Positions 12,290 through 23,359 of a stretch of 64,000 nt of DNA are shown one piece after another (the stretch's first letter is position 1; each line of letters begins with the position of its first letter). Below the pieces are notes generated by a model. That model saw nothing but the letters and a program-made list of their open reading frames with translations. It was not told where the DNA came from and did no database searches. A program made the translations under genes and the position numbers. The stretch is from Mycogone perniciosa (Eukaryota > Ascomycota > Sordariomycetes > Hypocreales > Hypocreaceae): positions 1 through 64,000 of the forward strand of contig JAOALB010000131.1 of assembly GCA_025331125.1 (NCBI GenBank). Reading direction: 5' to 3'.

Positions 12290-13300
12290 AAAAGCTTTAA
12301 AAGCGCTAAGCTTTAACTATAAAGACCTTTTTTACTTTTTATAAGTTAAATCTATTCAAGGTACTATAATCTTACTATAACGTTTAATAAAGTAATAGTT
12401 AAATCCTATAAATCCTAGAAATATAAAGATATTATAAATACGTTCAAGTATAAGCTATTTAATAATAGCTTAAATGTATTATTATTTTATTTAATTATAT
12501 TAAGTATAATAATATATTTAAAGAAAGGTATTAAAGTAATATAAAAGATATATTTATTAATATTAATATATAAGTTTATATTTTATAGTTTTTTAAGTAT
12601 TTAATAAATATATTATATATACTTTTTAAAGTTATCGCTATAAATTAAGATATTATTAAAATATAAAATATTAATAAAATTAATTAGATTTTATAGTATA
12701 TTATTAATATATAATTAAAAAGTTATAAAGGAATTTGTAAAGCCGAATACTTTAATATTACATTTAAAGTATTTATATTAGCAGTAAAATACTGTCTTTT
12801 ACTTATTTTATTTATGAATAAATATTTAATAATATATATCTTGAAATTAAGTTTAGTAAAAGCCTTAGTATATAAAAGTCTATTAAAAGTGTTAAAGATT
12901 AATAAAAAAAACGCAGTTTTTATAAGTTATTTTATTTAAAGTGTAGAAATTAATATATATTTATAGCTTATTACCTTTCTTTAATATAAAGATTATAGGG
13001 GCATTTATACGACTAATAGACTGCTAAATTTATATATTTTATAATACTTTTTCTAAATATTTATAGAAAGCTTTTAACTTTTTTAGTATTAGGTTATAAA
13101 TAAAGCTTTATAAAAGTATTTTTTAAATTTTTAATTTAATAGTATACTATTAATATATTAATATACTGATAGCCTTTTTTATAGAAAAGATACTAATAAC
13201 ATTATAATATATAAAAACCAATTTTAAATATAAAGCTAATTTATAATCTGTTAAAGAAATAATATTCTTTAAATTTAAAGATTATAAATCTTTTAAAGCT
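12290..13300 (-). pseudogene. gypsy pol remnant, reverse transcriptase
   Basis: The minus strand shows a catalytic-box remnant YFNNILIYS at about 12637-12663, where Ty3/gypsy reverse transcriptases have YxDD; both Asp codons read AAT. About 70 codons further on is a block with FLGFIGFNYYFI (about 12390-12430), the family's conserved region before RNase H. Several stops lie between. The enzyme would have copied element RNA into DNA; this copy cannot. Confidence 0.75.
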
Positions 13301-15007
13301 TTTAATTTAGCTTTTAGCTTTTTTTTAATTCTAAATATAAAAGCTATTTAAGCTTTTTTAATAGTTTATTATAGCTCCTTTTTAAAGGCTATTAAAGTAA
13401 TAAAATCTTTAATTAAAGGATAATTCTATTAATTATGCTTTTATAAAAAGCTAAAATTAACTTTTTAAAATCAAAATCTTTTTAAAATAAAGTCTTTTAA
13501 GCTATTAGCAATAAAGTAATAAAATAGTCATTTCTTTTCTACTTTTTAATTATAAATTATCTTTATAACTATATAAATATAGTTATAGGTTATAGCAGAA
13601 ATATTTAAGAAAATAATAGTAAATTTAAAAGCTAGTAATAGACTTTTTAATTAATCTTTTATTATAAAGAAATAATATAAATATTACTGTTAAAATTAAA
13701 TAAAGTATTTATATATTACTAATAGCTATTTAACTATATCTTTTTTAATTATTTTATAAATAAATATATATAGTAATTATATTTTTAAGTTTAATAAACT
13801 ATAGGTTTAATATTTCAGCTAGTAAAGTATAGTTAAATAAAGTTATTATACCTTTTAAGAAAGTAATATTTATTATTATATTTTATACTATTAAAAGCTT
13901 AGTAAAAGGTTTTATAGTAAATGTTACTATATTTTTAATAAATTATTAAATTACAAAGGTTTCTTTATTGTTTTAAACCTTTAAATATTTCAATTATTAT
14001 ATTCTTTAAAGTATTAATAGTATAATTTTAATATAATCCCTGCTGATTAATAGGTTTAGCTTTTTTATATTTTCTTTAAAATTAAAATTCCTATTGAAAG
14101 CTATATATATTACTAGTATAGTTATATAAAAAGCCTTTTGCAATTATATTAATATAAATTTACTTTAATTAAATTATAAGGATTTTATAATAAAATATTT
14201 ATTTATAAACTATAAAGGAAAAGCACTATAAAAATATATAAATCTTAAGCTATAAAAAAGCTATTTTAAAAAGTTTACTTTTTTAATAATCTTAAATTAA
14301 AAAAGAAATAATTAAAGATTTTATTAAGTAGTTTAATATAAGTAAAAGATTTATAAAGTACCTTTATAATATTTAATAAAGCTATTATAATTATTATCTT
14401 TAAGCTATTAATAAGATTTATTTTAAGTAATTAATCTAGTTAATTTACCTTTCTTTTTAAAATCATTAACCTATTATTATTAAATATCTCCTTTTAAAGG
14501 AAAAGAAGTATAGGTAATTTTATAGGCTATTTAAAAAAAAGTATAAAGAGATAATTTAAATGACTTTTTAATAATAATAAAAAAAGTTTATAGTTTTATT
14601 TAAAACTTTCCTTTATAATAAAAAGGTTAAATGTATATTTTACTTTAATTACCTTTATAAAACTCTTTAAATTAATAGTATATAATAAATTAATTATAGG
14701 CAATAAACCTTGAATCTTTAAGAGTTAAAAAAGGGTTTTCTCTTTAAAGAAAAGTATTTAAATATTTCCTTTTTAAGTATATTTACTGTTTATCTTTTTT
14801 TACTAAATATAAATATTAAATTCTTCTTTTATAAGTAAAGTATTCTTTAAAAGGCTTAATTAATAGTTTAAAAAAGTAGCTTTATTTAAAGGTTTTTGTA
14901 TTTAAAATATAGCCTTTTTGCTAAATGTAAATTAATTATTTACTGCTAAAGGCATTTTTAATTTTAATAGTTTCTTTACTTTTATTAAAAATAGTAAAAG
15001 ACTGATA
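13300..15007 (-). pseudogene. presumed gag and 5' region of the gypsy element
   Basis: By position between the reverse transcriptase and the 5' LTR this should hold gag and protease. Short readable minus-strand pieces occur (for example around 14000-14150) but no zinc knuckle or protease motif that I can point to. The same sequence recurs at about 3600-5050, 51530-52210 and 53600-55700. Confidence 0.45.
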
Positions 15008-15269
15008 AATTAAAGACCCTTTTTAAAGCAGATAACTTAAATAAAGGGCTATAACTTTAAAGAAAAGTAAAGGCAGTTAAAAAGCAGTTACTTAAAAGAG
15101 AAATAGGTATTAATAAACAGCTAATAAGCCAGAAACGGATAGTTAAATATAGTAGTAGTAGTCTACTAGTCTTTAAAGTTCTATATCTTTAAAGACTATA
15201 GTTACTTTTATATATATATTCCAGGCTATATAATATTATAAAAGCTCTAAAGCTTCCAGTCTCCTAACA
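15008..15269 (-). repeat. 5' LTR of the 7.8-15.3 kb gypsy element, heavily mutated
   Basis: 262 bp, matching the LTRs at 52211-52472 and 55702-55963 in length. It ends CAGTCTCCTAACA, followed by the TTTAC target duplication. Compared with its partner at 7797-8048 it has lost the G+C-rich segment by C-to-T and G-to-A changes. Confidence 0.82.
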
Positions 15270-15274
15270 TTTAC

Positions 15275-15400
15275 TTCCTCTTTTAATATATTACTTAACT
15301 ATAACTTTATAGTTTTATTAAAATTATAGTTCCTATAGTTTATTTAAGCAATTATTAATCTATATATATATATATATTTAAAGTATTAATTCCCTTTTAA
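15275..15400. repeat. partial copy of the ~390-bp repeat seen at 38495 and 60060
   Basis: The block from ATATTACTTAACTATA (about 15287) through the (TA)n run and AATTCCCTTTTAA matches the right-hand third of the repeats at 38495-38889 and 60060-60450. It lies immediately beyond the target duplication of the gypsy element, so the gypsy insertion may have truncated it. Confidence 0.6.
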
Positions 15401-16202
15401 GAAAGTATTTTATCTTCGTTATTTTAAACCAATATTTGAAAAATATTTTATTATTATATAAATATATTTTTAATAATCTTTGTAATTTAAAAACTATATA
15501 AATACTTTATAAAATATATTATTTTCTATATATCCCTTTTAATAATATAAAACTTATTAGATATAATAATAATATTAAACATTATAAATTATATAATTTA
15601 TAAACTTTTCTTTTAATTAAATAATAATTTTATTTTTAAAGTATTTTTAATTAATAGTTATAAATATAATATAACCCTATATTAATAAAGTTTAATATTA
15701 TTTTATTTAAAGTATTTTTAATTATTAACTATTATTAATATATATATTAAATAAATAATTACTTTTCAAAAATTATGATTATAATAATAATAAAAGCTTA
15801 AAATAATACTTAATTCTTTTTAATTAATATTAAAGTTATATTTCTTTAAATCTAAAAAGCTAAAAATAATAAAGATATTATTAACGATATTTATTATAAT
15901 AGAAATAAACTTTTTTATAAAACTTAAATATAAATTATATAATAAAACAATTAATATTCTATTAATTATATTCTTATTACAAAGTGTAAAGTATATAATT
16001 CTTATTCAATAAAACCTTTATATTCATAAATATATTATATACAAAACGTAATATAATTTTTATTAAGAAGGATTTATTGTTTATAAACTTAAATGCAAAC
16101 GCTTTTTAATTAATAATTTAATAGTAAACTTATTTTCAAATACTTCTATTATTTAGAACCAATATAATTAGACTTAATAACGTTAATTTATGTTGAATAT
16201 AA
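15401..16202. other. A+T-rich stretch without recognisable gene
   Basis: No frame, RNA gene or repeat end could be supported. Composition is that of RIP-mutated DNA. Confidence 0.5.
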
Positions 16203-17068
16203 TAATATATAATAAGTAAAATAAAGAGAATTAATAATAACAAGGAAAGGAATAAAAAGGAAATAAAAGGATATACTTTTATAGATATTAAATACCCCCT
16301 TTAAAAGACAAAATTAATTTAACTTTAAATTATCCCTATATTATTCAATAACCTAAATAAAATCATAATTAATACTTTTATTTAATAGCTAGGTTAATAG
16401 TTTAAAGGTATATTAATTAATATAGTATTTAATATAGCTGGTTTACTATTAAACTAAGTTCTTTAAACGTTTTTAATTATGATTACTTAATAGCTAGCTT
16501 CTACAAATATTATTTAAATTACATGAGTTAAATAAAATAATGTTATTTAAAGTTGTGTTGCTTAAAGCTATATTGTTTAGATTTGCCGAATTAATTACAT
16601 TTATATTATTTCTATTGACTAAATTAAATAAAGCTATAAAGTTTAAATCAGTATTATTTAAAGTATTAAATCTAATCTAAATGGTTAATAAATATAAATT
16701 TAATTAAACTAATTAAGTAATATGATATAATTGAAAATAAAAGAATAATTAATTCTTTAATAAAAAGGTTTAATAGTATAGTCTATAAGTTTAGCGCTAT
16801 AGACTTTCTTAATATTATTATTTGTATTATTAATAGCTTTATTAATATATATTTATATAATAATATAAAGAGTATTATATTAATTTTTTAATAATATTAT
16901 ATAAAGTTATTAAAATCTATAATATAAATATTAAAGTTTATACTTTATTTAATCACTTAAATAATTATTAATAAACTTATATTTACTAAGATAACTTAAT
17001 TTATAAAACTATAATTATATTAGTTTATTAGAAATTAATTTTGAATCTTTTTATTAATATAAACCCTT
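16203..17068 (-). mobile_element. mini-LTR (TRIM-like) element, minus strand, 5' end cut off
   Basis: On the minus strand this reads as the internal part of the element at 17069-18165 followed by its 3' LTR (16290 down to 16203, 88 bp). A polypurine tract AAAGGGGG (near 16295-16302, minus strand) precedes the LTR with a few bases between, as in the plus-strand copy. It contains a pentapeptide-repeat remnant. Its 5' end is missing where the second copy begins, so the second copy either inserted into it or joined it head to head. Confidence 0.7.
16490..16770 (-). pseudogene. pentapeptide-repeat coding remnant
   Basis: From about 16690 down to 16499 the minus strand gives one frame of roughly 60 codons without a stop, with the five-residue pattern A/N-N-L-x-x: pieces include SANLNNIALSNTTLNNI and LFNSCNLNNI. 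Pentapeptide-repeat proteins fold into a right-handed beta-helix; what this one did is unknown. Upstream, a YTIKPFY stretch also occurs in the plus-strand copy, so both once shared a longer frame. It is a relic, and its low-complexity composition (Asn, Leu, Ile) is partly due to A+T bias. Confidence 0.55.
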
Positions 17069-18165
17069 TAATATATATAAAACTATATTTTTCCCTTTTC
17101 TTCCTTTTTCTTTTATTATTCTTTATTTATTCTTTATTTATTATATATTACTTAGTAGTAAGTCTTATAGTTCCAATTATATAATTAACTTTTACTATTA
17201 AATATACTTAAATACAATTTATTAACTTATTAAACTGCAGCTACACCTATTTACTATTTATATAACTATCCTTTTTATTAAACTTAAATAATAGCCTTAA
17301 TTCTATTTAATTAAATCTATTAAATAGTATATTTTCTTTTATTCCTTTATTCCTTTATTCCTTTATTCCTTAATATTTTATTATATATTTCTTTACTTTT
17401 TTGCGTTTAATATTCCTTTTTTCTCTTAATTTAATTCACTTTATAATAAAGTTATTTAATTAATTTAATTAATTTGAATAATAGTAGGCTTAGCAGCTAT
17501 ATTAATAAAATCTATGGTATTTAACCTATAAATCATACTATTAAACCTTTCTATTATAAAATTAACTTTTTCTTTATTTCTACTTATATTAACTACCTAG
17601 CCTAATTAAATTTAAACTTATTAACTGTTTATACTAAACTTAATACTTTAAATAATACTACTTGAAATCTTATAGCTTTATTTAACCTAATTCACTTAAC
17701 TAACGTAAAAAATACAGCTTTATTTAATATAGCCTTATTTAATATATTCTATTAAACTAAACAAAATACTACTTAATTAAACCTAGCTAACTTAGCTAAT
17801 GCGGCTTTAAATAATATCGCTTTAAACAATACTGTTTTATTTAGCCTAGCTAACTTAAATAATATATTTTTAAAAGCCAGTTATTAACTTATTATAATTA
17901 AAAACACTTAAATAACGTAGCTTAATAATAAACTAGCTATATTAAATACTATATTAATTAATATAGCTTTAAGCTATTAAGTTAACTATTAAATAAAGCT
18001 ATTCACTATTCTTTTATTGAGGTTATCTAATAGTATAATAGTAGGGATAGTAAGAATTATTTGAAGTTAAGTTGTTTTTTTTTAAAAGGGGTATTTAATA
18101 TATATTAAAGTATATTTTCCCTTTCCCTTCCTTATTACTTATTTATATTTATTTATTATATATTA
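17069..18165 (+). mobile_element. complete mini-LTR (TRIM-like) element, ~1.1 kb, carrying pentapeptide-repeat sequence
   Basis: Left LTR 17069-17160 (92 bp, TAATATATATAAAAC to TTATATATTA), internal region, polypurine tract TTTAAAAGGGG (18081-18091), right LTR 18096-18165 (70 bp, shortened in its C+T-rich tract). Flanks CCCTT (17064-17068) and TCTTT (18166-18170) match at three of five bases, with two C/T differences, as expected for a target duplication after RIP. There is no reverse transcriptase or integrase, so it would depend on another element for movement. An 8-bp repeat (ATTCCTTT, four units) lies at about 17340-17372. Confidence 0.75.
17483..17887 (+). pseudogene. pentapeptide-repeat protein remnant inside the mini-LTR element
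   Basis: One frame runs from about 17483 to the stop at 17885-17887, broken by stops at 17522, 17603, 17663, 17753 and 17774 of the kind RIP makes from Gln, Arg or Trp codons. The N-terminal part includes NHTIKPFYYKINFFFI. From about 17640 the residues fall into five-residue repeats with Leu/Phe at fixed spacing, for example NTALFNIALFNIF and NLANAALNNIALNNT. I do not recognise the protein. The ancestral product would be about 135 residues or more; nothing suggests transposition enzymes. Confidence 0.6.
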
Positions 18166-18640
18166 TCTTTATACTTTTATATATCCTTTAAAATAAACTT
18201 AAATTATTATAATAAGGTTTGTTTTATTTTAAATAAAGTGAAATGTATAAAGGTTTTGATTTTATTTAAATAGTAATAAAGTAGAATAAAATGAAATTTA
18301 TATATTAATAAATTAAGAAAGATTAATATATTTTATAAGTAAAACTTTTAAAATTATAAAACGTTAAAATTTAATTAACCTTTATTATTATATTTTATTA
18401 TTTAATCTTTCTATATTATTTATTTAGTAATATTTATTAATCCTTTTAAAAGAATTATAAGCTTTTATTTAATTTATTTACCTTAAAAAGTCTTTAATAT
18501 AAATTTAATAGAGGTTAATAATATAAAAGTAACGTTATAATAATTTAAGCTTATATTCAAGTGTTTTATAATAGTTAGTAATATAAAGTAGTTAAAGAAA
18601 ATAAAGTCAATATATTTTTTCAAATACTTTATAAAGGTAT
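18166..18640. other. A+T-rich spacer up to the island edge
   Basis: No gene or repeat end is recognisable. Composition changes from A+T-rich to balanced at about 18640-18700. Confidence 0.6.
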
Positions 18641-18768
18641 TTATAAAGGCAGGGACTAGGTTATCTCTATCCGCCTACATAGCTAATCCATTGCCTATAG
18701 TCTCCGGGACTTAGCCTAGCTGCTATATCTAGTATAATGCATTAAAGTCTCCTGTAATAATTGAGTTT

Positions 18769-18780
18769 GGGGGGGGGGGG
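18769..18780 (+). repeat. run of 12 G
   Basis: An uninterrupted G12 near the left edge of the island, followed by CTGACCC. No element end or polypurine-tract context could be linked to it. Confidence 0.9.
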
Positions 18781-19068
18781 CTGACCCTACCTCCCGAGGG
18801 TTTATGTTATAGTGTCGAGGGAAGCCCTGCGGTAGACGTTGGTGATAACGTAGCCGCAGACTTCCACCCAGCAGACGCAGTCGTTCTCCAGTCCCAGGGC
18901 GGAAGCAATGTGATATTGGATAGCTGACACCAATCTTGACATCATATTCTTGGAATACAAGCTCCCGTAGATGAAAGGACTTGGTCTGTACTCTGTACTC
19001 CGTATGGTGTGTATAATAAAGGGTGAATGCCATTTCTCACACACCACTTGTGGCTGTCACAATCTGCC

Positions 19069-19315
19069 CGAAATAACTCCAAGCACCACACTACTTCAAC
19101 TCGCTTGTCGAAGAGCCTATCAGCTCGTCCGAGATCTTTCAGGGGCTGTGGAGTCTCTACCAATGACAGCCTAAATCGCCACAGCAGCAAATGGCATCAA
19201 CTGTGTTGCGCTCGAAGTAGGTTGCAGAACCGGCCTCTTGACAACCACCTAGGGTATTTCCGACTACCTGATCAAGCAAGCCTCACAGACTATCGAATCA
19301 ATTTATGATGGCTAG
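19069..19315 (+). pseudogene. possible short coding relic, family unknown
   Basis: One plus-strand frame from about 19069 to the TAG at 19313-19315 reads like helical protein (pieces LLQLACRRAYQLVRDLSG and ISDYLIKQASQTIESIYDG) apart from a TAA at 19172-19174 and a TAG at 19250-19252. Both are stops that C-to-T or G-to-A changes make from Gln or Trp. About 80 codons remain, with no start and no continuation found. I cannot assign a family; a chance open frame in balanced DNA is a real alternative. Confidence 0.3.
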
Positions 19316-19696
19316 TGGCCGTATTGATGTGTTAATGTCTGCTCCGCCACGGGGGCCGAACCCTCGAACTGCAGTGAGCATATCCGAGGCACCGGCTGAG
19401 ATGTCAGGGCATGGTGAAAGAATTCATCCAAGTAGGCGTTTAAGTATTATTAACTCAGTACCAGGCTATTAGAGCTCTTGAATTTTAAAGCATCCTCACT
19501 AATAACTCGGCTCTGAATCTAGAGGTAGAGATTCAAAGCAGAGAGTAGGAATTAAGCCAGTATTGGTCACCGCGTTTTCATCCCCCTATATAACCCTTCT
19601 TCTCTACAAAATACAGGGTATCCATGACTTGAAACAGAATCCATCTAATGTATACATCGTAAGCTGGAGTATAGCCTAGCCCAGCTCTTTGCATAT
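19316..19696. other. 3' flank of the transporter gene, no gene seen
   Basis: About 380 bases without a supported feature. A short TATA-like piece (CCTATATAACC, about 19584-19594) with a pyrimidine-rich stretch follows on the plus strand, but no reading frame continues from it. No AATAAA poly(A) signal is seen after the transporter stop. Confidence 0.5.
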
Positions 19697-21404
19697 TTAA
19701 GCCGCGCTGGCGGAAACAGCACCCTCTAGCTTATAACCCTTGAACTGTCGGGCAGGAACTTTCTTGTCGAAGAGGAGATCCAGCTCCTCGTATGTACGGC
19801 CCATGGTTTCAGGTACTCGGAAGTAAGCCCAGATCAGGCAGATGAAAGCAAGGCCACCAAAGAAGAAGCCCAGCTTGCCCTGCAAGTTGGCCTGCTGCGG
19901 GTTGATCATGTAGGGAATGGCAACAGTCATGATAATTCCCAGAATTCCTTGAGCGGCGGTAGCGGCGGCGATAGTCTTGGAGCGGACTCGGGTGGCAGAG
20001 CACTCGCCGAGAAGGACGAAGCATACAGGACCGATGGAAATATCGTAGAAAAAGTTCCAGACAAGCATGAGAGCTGACTCGGCCCAAATAGCGCTAGGGG
20101 GCCGGCCGGGAATACAGTCGAGGATGCCGATAATAAGCTGAAGGAGGACAAGCATAGCTAAGCCCCCATTGAAAAGGGTGCGACGACCAAATTTGATCAT
20201 GAGACCCCAAGAAAAGAGGGTACCAACGAAACCAACAGCTGCGGGGATTCAATTAGTCAAGGGATTCATGTCAAGGGAGGAAAGGATATGATGGCTTACC
20301 CAGGAAGCCCACGGACATGTTGAAGGCTTGTTCAGTTGGGAGACCGGCTTGTTGGAAGAAGTAGGTGCCGTAGTTAATGAGATAGATGCCGCTGAGCACC
20401 TGAGTGCAGTAGACGCCCATGGATATTTCGGTACGGCGCCAATTATCGCCCTTGAAGCAGTCGAGATAAGTACTACCCGCCTCGAGTTCGAGCTCCAGGC
20501 GATCCGTCTCGACAATGAAGGCTAAACTGGCAGCGACGTTGACCTTGGGCGACGCCAGCCTCCGGAGTGACTTTTCGGCATCCTCCAGACGGTTCTTGCG
20601 AACTAACCACCAGGGGCTCTCCGGGATGAAAGCCAGACCGGGGATGAGGACAATAACCCAGACCCACTGCAGGCAAAACGGAATCTTGTAGGCCCAGTGA
20701 TTGTCAAGCTTTGATGTTCCATTCGTGACGCCGTTACCCAATAGCTGGCCTATCACGAAGCAGAGGTTGACAAAGGAGGTGAGATGACCACGCAAGGCTG
20801 TAGGACAGACCTCTGAGGCGTAGGCGGGAGCAATAACGACGAACATGCCCAGCACAAGACCAGCAATCAACTCACCGGCGAGAAGAACGCTGAGGCTGGT
20901 GGAGAAAAATTGGATAAAAACGGTGGCGGCAGTGAAGACGACGCAGGCAGCAAAAGTGATCTTTCGACCGAAATAGTCCATGGGATAAGCGGCAAAGAGG
21001 GCACCAACAACCTGGCCGACAGGGTTGCCCATGGAAAGACCTGACTGCCACGCGGCATCGATGATATACTGCAGGCGGCTGATGAGCTTCCCAATTCAAC
21101 TGACACGGTGTTTGGGATCAGAGATACTCACGTCACCCTCGTACAGGTACCCAAAGTCGCGTGCGAATTGCGGCGTCGAGTACAAATTACCGATAAGCTG
21201 AGGATCAAAGGCGAGCATAATAACACCAATAGACACAAAGGCCGACCAGCCGATGGCCTTGGGGTAGAGCTTCAGGGCTTCGGAGAAAGTGAGCTCGTGT
21301 TCAGCGCGGATAGCCTCGATGGCATCGGCGACCACGCCTTCGGATTTCTTGACATCGTGGAACGACCGGTTGGTGTCCTCGCGCTTGAGATCGGCGTCAG
21401 CCAT
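19697..21404 (-). CDS. sugar transporter, major facilitator superfamily, alpha-glucoside/maltose permease-like
   Basis: Exons 21404-21132, 21068-20300 and 20238-19697 join in frame (introns 63 and 61 bp, GTGAGT...CAG and GTAAGC...CAG) to 527 residues ending TAA. It should carry sugar into the cell with protons, through 12 plasma-membrane helices. Family marks: cytoplasmic N-terminus 1-47; WQSGLSMGNPVGQVVGALFA then FGRK at 124-127; PAYASEVCPTALRG at 172-185; PESPWWLVRKNR at 240-251; QVLSGIYLINYGTYFFQQAG from 314; second GRR at about 365-367; PETMGRTYEELDLLF from 490. Length fits fungal permeases of the MAL type; substrate is not provable from sequence. The region of helix 1 has FDPQLIGN where most relatives have a GYDxxxxG-like motif. 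Codon use is balanced and no RIP-type stop is present, so it looks functional. It stands alone, with no pathway neighbours. Confidence 0.93.
20239..20299 (-). other. intron 2 of the transporter gene
   Basis: 61 bp, donor GTAAGC and acceptor CCGCAG, splitting one codon after its first base. Splicing joins FL-A-VGF, as expected for this part of helix 8, whereas reading through gives a frame that leaves the family pattern. Confidence 0.9.
21069..21131 (-). other. intron 1 of the transporter gene
   Basis: 63 bp, donor GTGAGT and acceptor CTGCAG, between codons. It joins YEGD to YIIDAAWQSGLSMG, the family's usual sequence between helices 1 and 2. Confidence 0.92.
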
Positions 21405-21563
21405 GGCGATGGTGAGCTTTCTTAGTCGTCCTCTATGTGCTGCTTCTTGTCATGAGCGAGAACCCCACAAATGGATTGAAGGGCGAGAGAGACTCTGGGC
21501 GCTTGAGGAGAGAAGCGTAGTAGGCCGTTCGAGTGAGACCGAGCCGCGGATATATTGCTGGAG

Positions 21564-21573
21564 TTATATATAC
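21564..21573 (-). promoter_or_regulatory. TATA-like box of the transporter gene
   Basis: On the minus strand GTATATATAA lies about 160 bases before the ATG at 21404, in otherwise balanced sequence; a second, weaker AATATATCC follows at about 21549-21557. The 5' leader would be roughly 100-130 bases. No upstream ATG in frame with the protein extends the start. Confidence 0.5.
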
Positions 21574-21956
21574 GCGGACAAGGTGGAGGTGATGCTGCTA
21601 GACAGCAGTCGTAGTAGTACCTAGTATTGTTACTCCACGAGTCCAGTATCAATGGTCGATAAGCTGCCTGGAGAGAACCGGGGTCCCACACGAACCGCGT
21701 CCCGATTCAAGGTCGTCGCCTCCACTTACATCGTTACGGCCCTAGGTTTTGGCAGCCGAAGCACACCTCAGGCCGCGCCACTAGGGTTGTTCCACCTATC
21801 GGCGCCGCTCGTATCGGCGAGGTTTCCGGGACAGCGCTGAAGGGGGCCATCTGAACGACAGATGGCAACACAGCTTTGTTGGACGAATTCGGAGTCCAGC
21901 AGCGATTGGGGGAGCCAGGCAAGACGGATGCCACACACGACGGAGGCCAGGGAAAT

Positions 21957-22197
21957 GTGGGGGTGGAGAAGCGATACATGGCCAAGGCGCTGGGGCTTTC
22001 TTGGAAAATTTGTGGAGGTTTCCCTGTTGATCAAATGGTTCTTGTCTGATTTGTGAGGTGGTGGAGGGCGAAGGCTTGGGCTTGACAGGCTTGACTGGGG
22101 AGACCTGGAGAAGAAGGATGCGTGGCGTTCGGGAAAATACATACCCAGTAGTCTTCAGTTAGGGCGAGACCTTGCCTGTATCAGGCATATGCTGGAG
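21957..22197. promoter_or_regulatory. cluster of SYGGRG motifs (CreA-like sites) upstream of the transporter
   Basis: Six matches to SYGGRG, the binding consensus of the carbon-catabolite repressor CreA/Cre1, lie on the plus strand at 21957, 21963, 21990, 22095, 22105 and 22192, 550-790 bases before the transporter ATG. A sugar-permease gene is a sensible target of glucose repression. The motif is short and this stretch is purine-rich, so chance matches are likely among them. Confidence 0.3.
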
Positions 22198-22199
22198 AG

Positions 22200-23340
22200 C
22201 GAGTGTACCCAGTAACCGCCGATGCCACCACTAGCGCTGATAGGGGAAGCGTGCGCTAGTTGGGGGTCCGGTCCGCCAAGCTAACGTTGCATTTTCGGCA
22301 AAAATACAGAGTACAGGGCCATAACTCGCGAACAGCGATTAAACCCGACTTGCTGCTGGATCAAAAGATTCATATGAATTTCCTCGTATAGAGTGGACTA
22401 ATAAACTTGTTATATAAAGAGTAGTCATAGTAAAGATTAGTACGGAGGACTACTACCACTGGCATTGTGTAGTTATCCTTGACATTTTTCTGGTCATTTT
22501 CTAGATGCTGTTACGAGTACTTCGTACGCGGGACCTCTCCACAGACCCTCCCATGCATCTGACTGCCGGTGCGCATTTCCATGTTTGGCACATCCTTTAA
22601 AAGCTTCCATAGAACAACACCTTCAACATCTGTTCAAACGGGCCAAGCAATGATCAATTCAATAGCCACCATCCAGACTCTCAACGCCACCGTAAACCGA
22701 CGGCGGCCTCTTAATACTATAATACTAGTACCAGCTGTGGAGAATACTACATCCCATGATAGGTAAGTTCGGATTACGTAGTATCTATATACTACATGCA
22801 ACCATTCCGGCCCGAGGTCTTGGAAACACATGGCATTTACCTCGTCTCCACCAGCCGGGCTCCGATCCTAGAGTTGAAACGATTGGCTGTGAATTACTTG
22901 ATGCACGAGGCCAAGTCTTTGACATTCTCGATACATATGTACGTCTCTCTACTGACACCGTGCTTCACCAAGCCATGGAGCGAAATAAGTCAGCTAGTAT
23001 AACCATATCAAACAATGCCTTCCGCTTTCCACCAGTATAGGGCTTGCCAGGCAGTTGAGTGTACACAGATAAGAAGTACTGCTAGTCAGTCTTCTCGTCG
23101 GCCAACACCAAATACTAGTAGTAGTATCTACTCCTTGCCTGTACGAAGTGGGTAAGTAACCATCCATACGGCTGCTCGGCCTCTGAAGCCATCCAGCCCT
23201 TCGTTTCATTCGCTTGCCATTTATGAAGACTATTTGCTAGCGCCCACACGATACCTCCACCCGCTTTCGCCCGTTTTCAATGGCATTGTCGCGTTGCGCT
23301 CTCCAAAAACCATGCATATTATGGTATCGACACGGTACGA
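22200..23340. other. non-coding part of the island
   Basis: Short open frames occur on both strands but none shows family motifs, long uninterrupted coding bias or splice-compatible continuation. I see no RNA gene. Stretches such as TACTAGTA and GTAGTATCTA recur as low-complexity pieces. Confidence 0.5.
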
Positions 23341-23359
23341 AATCGCACTTGCATTCCCG

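Larger units (their letters stand above)
7797..15269 (-). mobile_element. near-complete Ty3/gypsy retrotransposon, minus strand, RIP-mutated
   Basis: Two LTRs (7797-8048 and 15008-15269) flank about 7 kb, and identical TTTAC target duplications lie at 7792-7796 and 15270-15274. Orientation is minus: next to the left LTR there is, on the minus strand, a polypurine tract AAAAAGGGGGGCAGCC (8049-8064). Minus-strand remnants show reverse transcriptase with a YFNN box at 12652-12663, the thumb-region FLGF-like block near 12390-12440 and RNase H near 11300-11690. In-frame stops are frequent, so it cannot make protein. A copia-type solo LTR (11704-12283) lies between the reverse transcriptase and RNase H parts. 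Confidence 0.88.

Noticed and set aside
1..18600. Mitochondrial DNA as the reason for low G+C
   Set aside because: Gypsy and copia retrotransposons, target duplications and CpA-biased decay indicate nuclear RIP-mutated DNA; no mitochondrial gene is seen.
18716..19190. Overlapping minus-strand frames of 81-105 residues
   Set aside because: They overlap one another in different frames, show no family motif and no splice-compatible continuation.
19340..19375. tRNA-like GGTTCG segment on the minus strand
   Set aside because: The T-arm pairs over only three bases and no matching 5' acceptor strand or anticodon arm is present.
20328..21624. Several plus- and minus-strand frames overlapping the transporter
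   Set aside because: Shadows of the spliced minus-strand gene, whose frame carries the family motifs.
21652..22142. Open frames of 62-124 residues upstream of the transporter
   Set aside because: No motifs, no similarity that I recognise, mutually overlapping in the promoter region.
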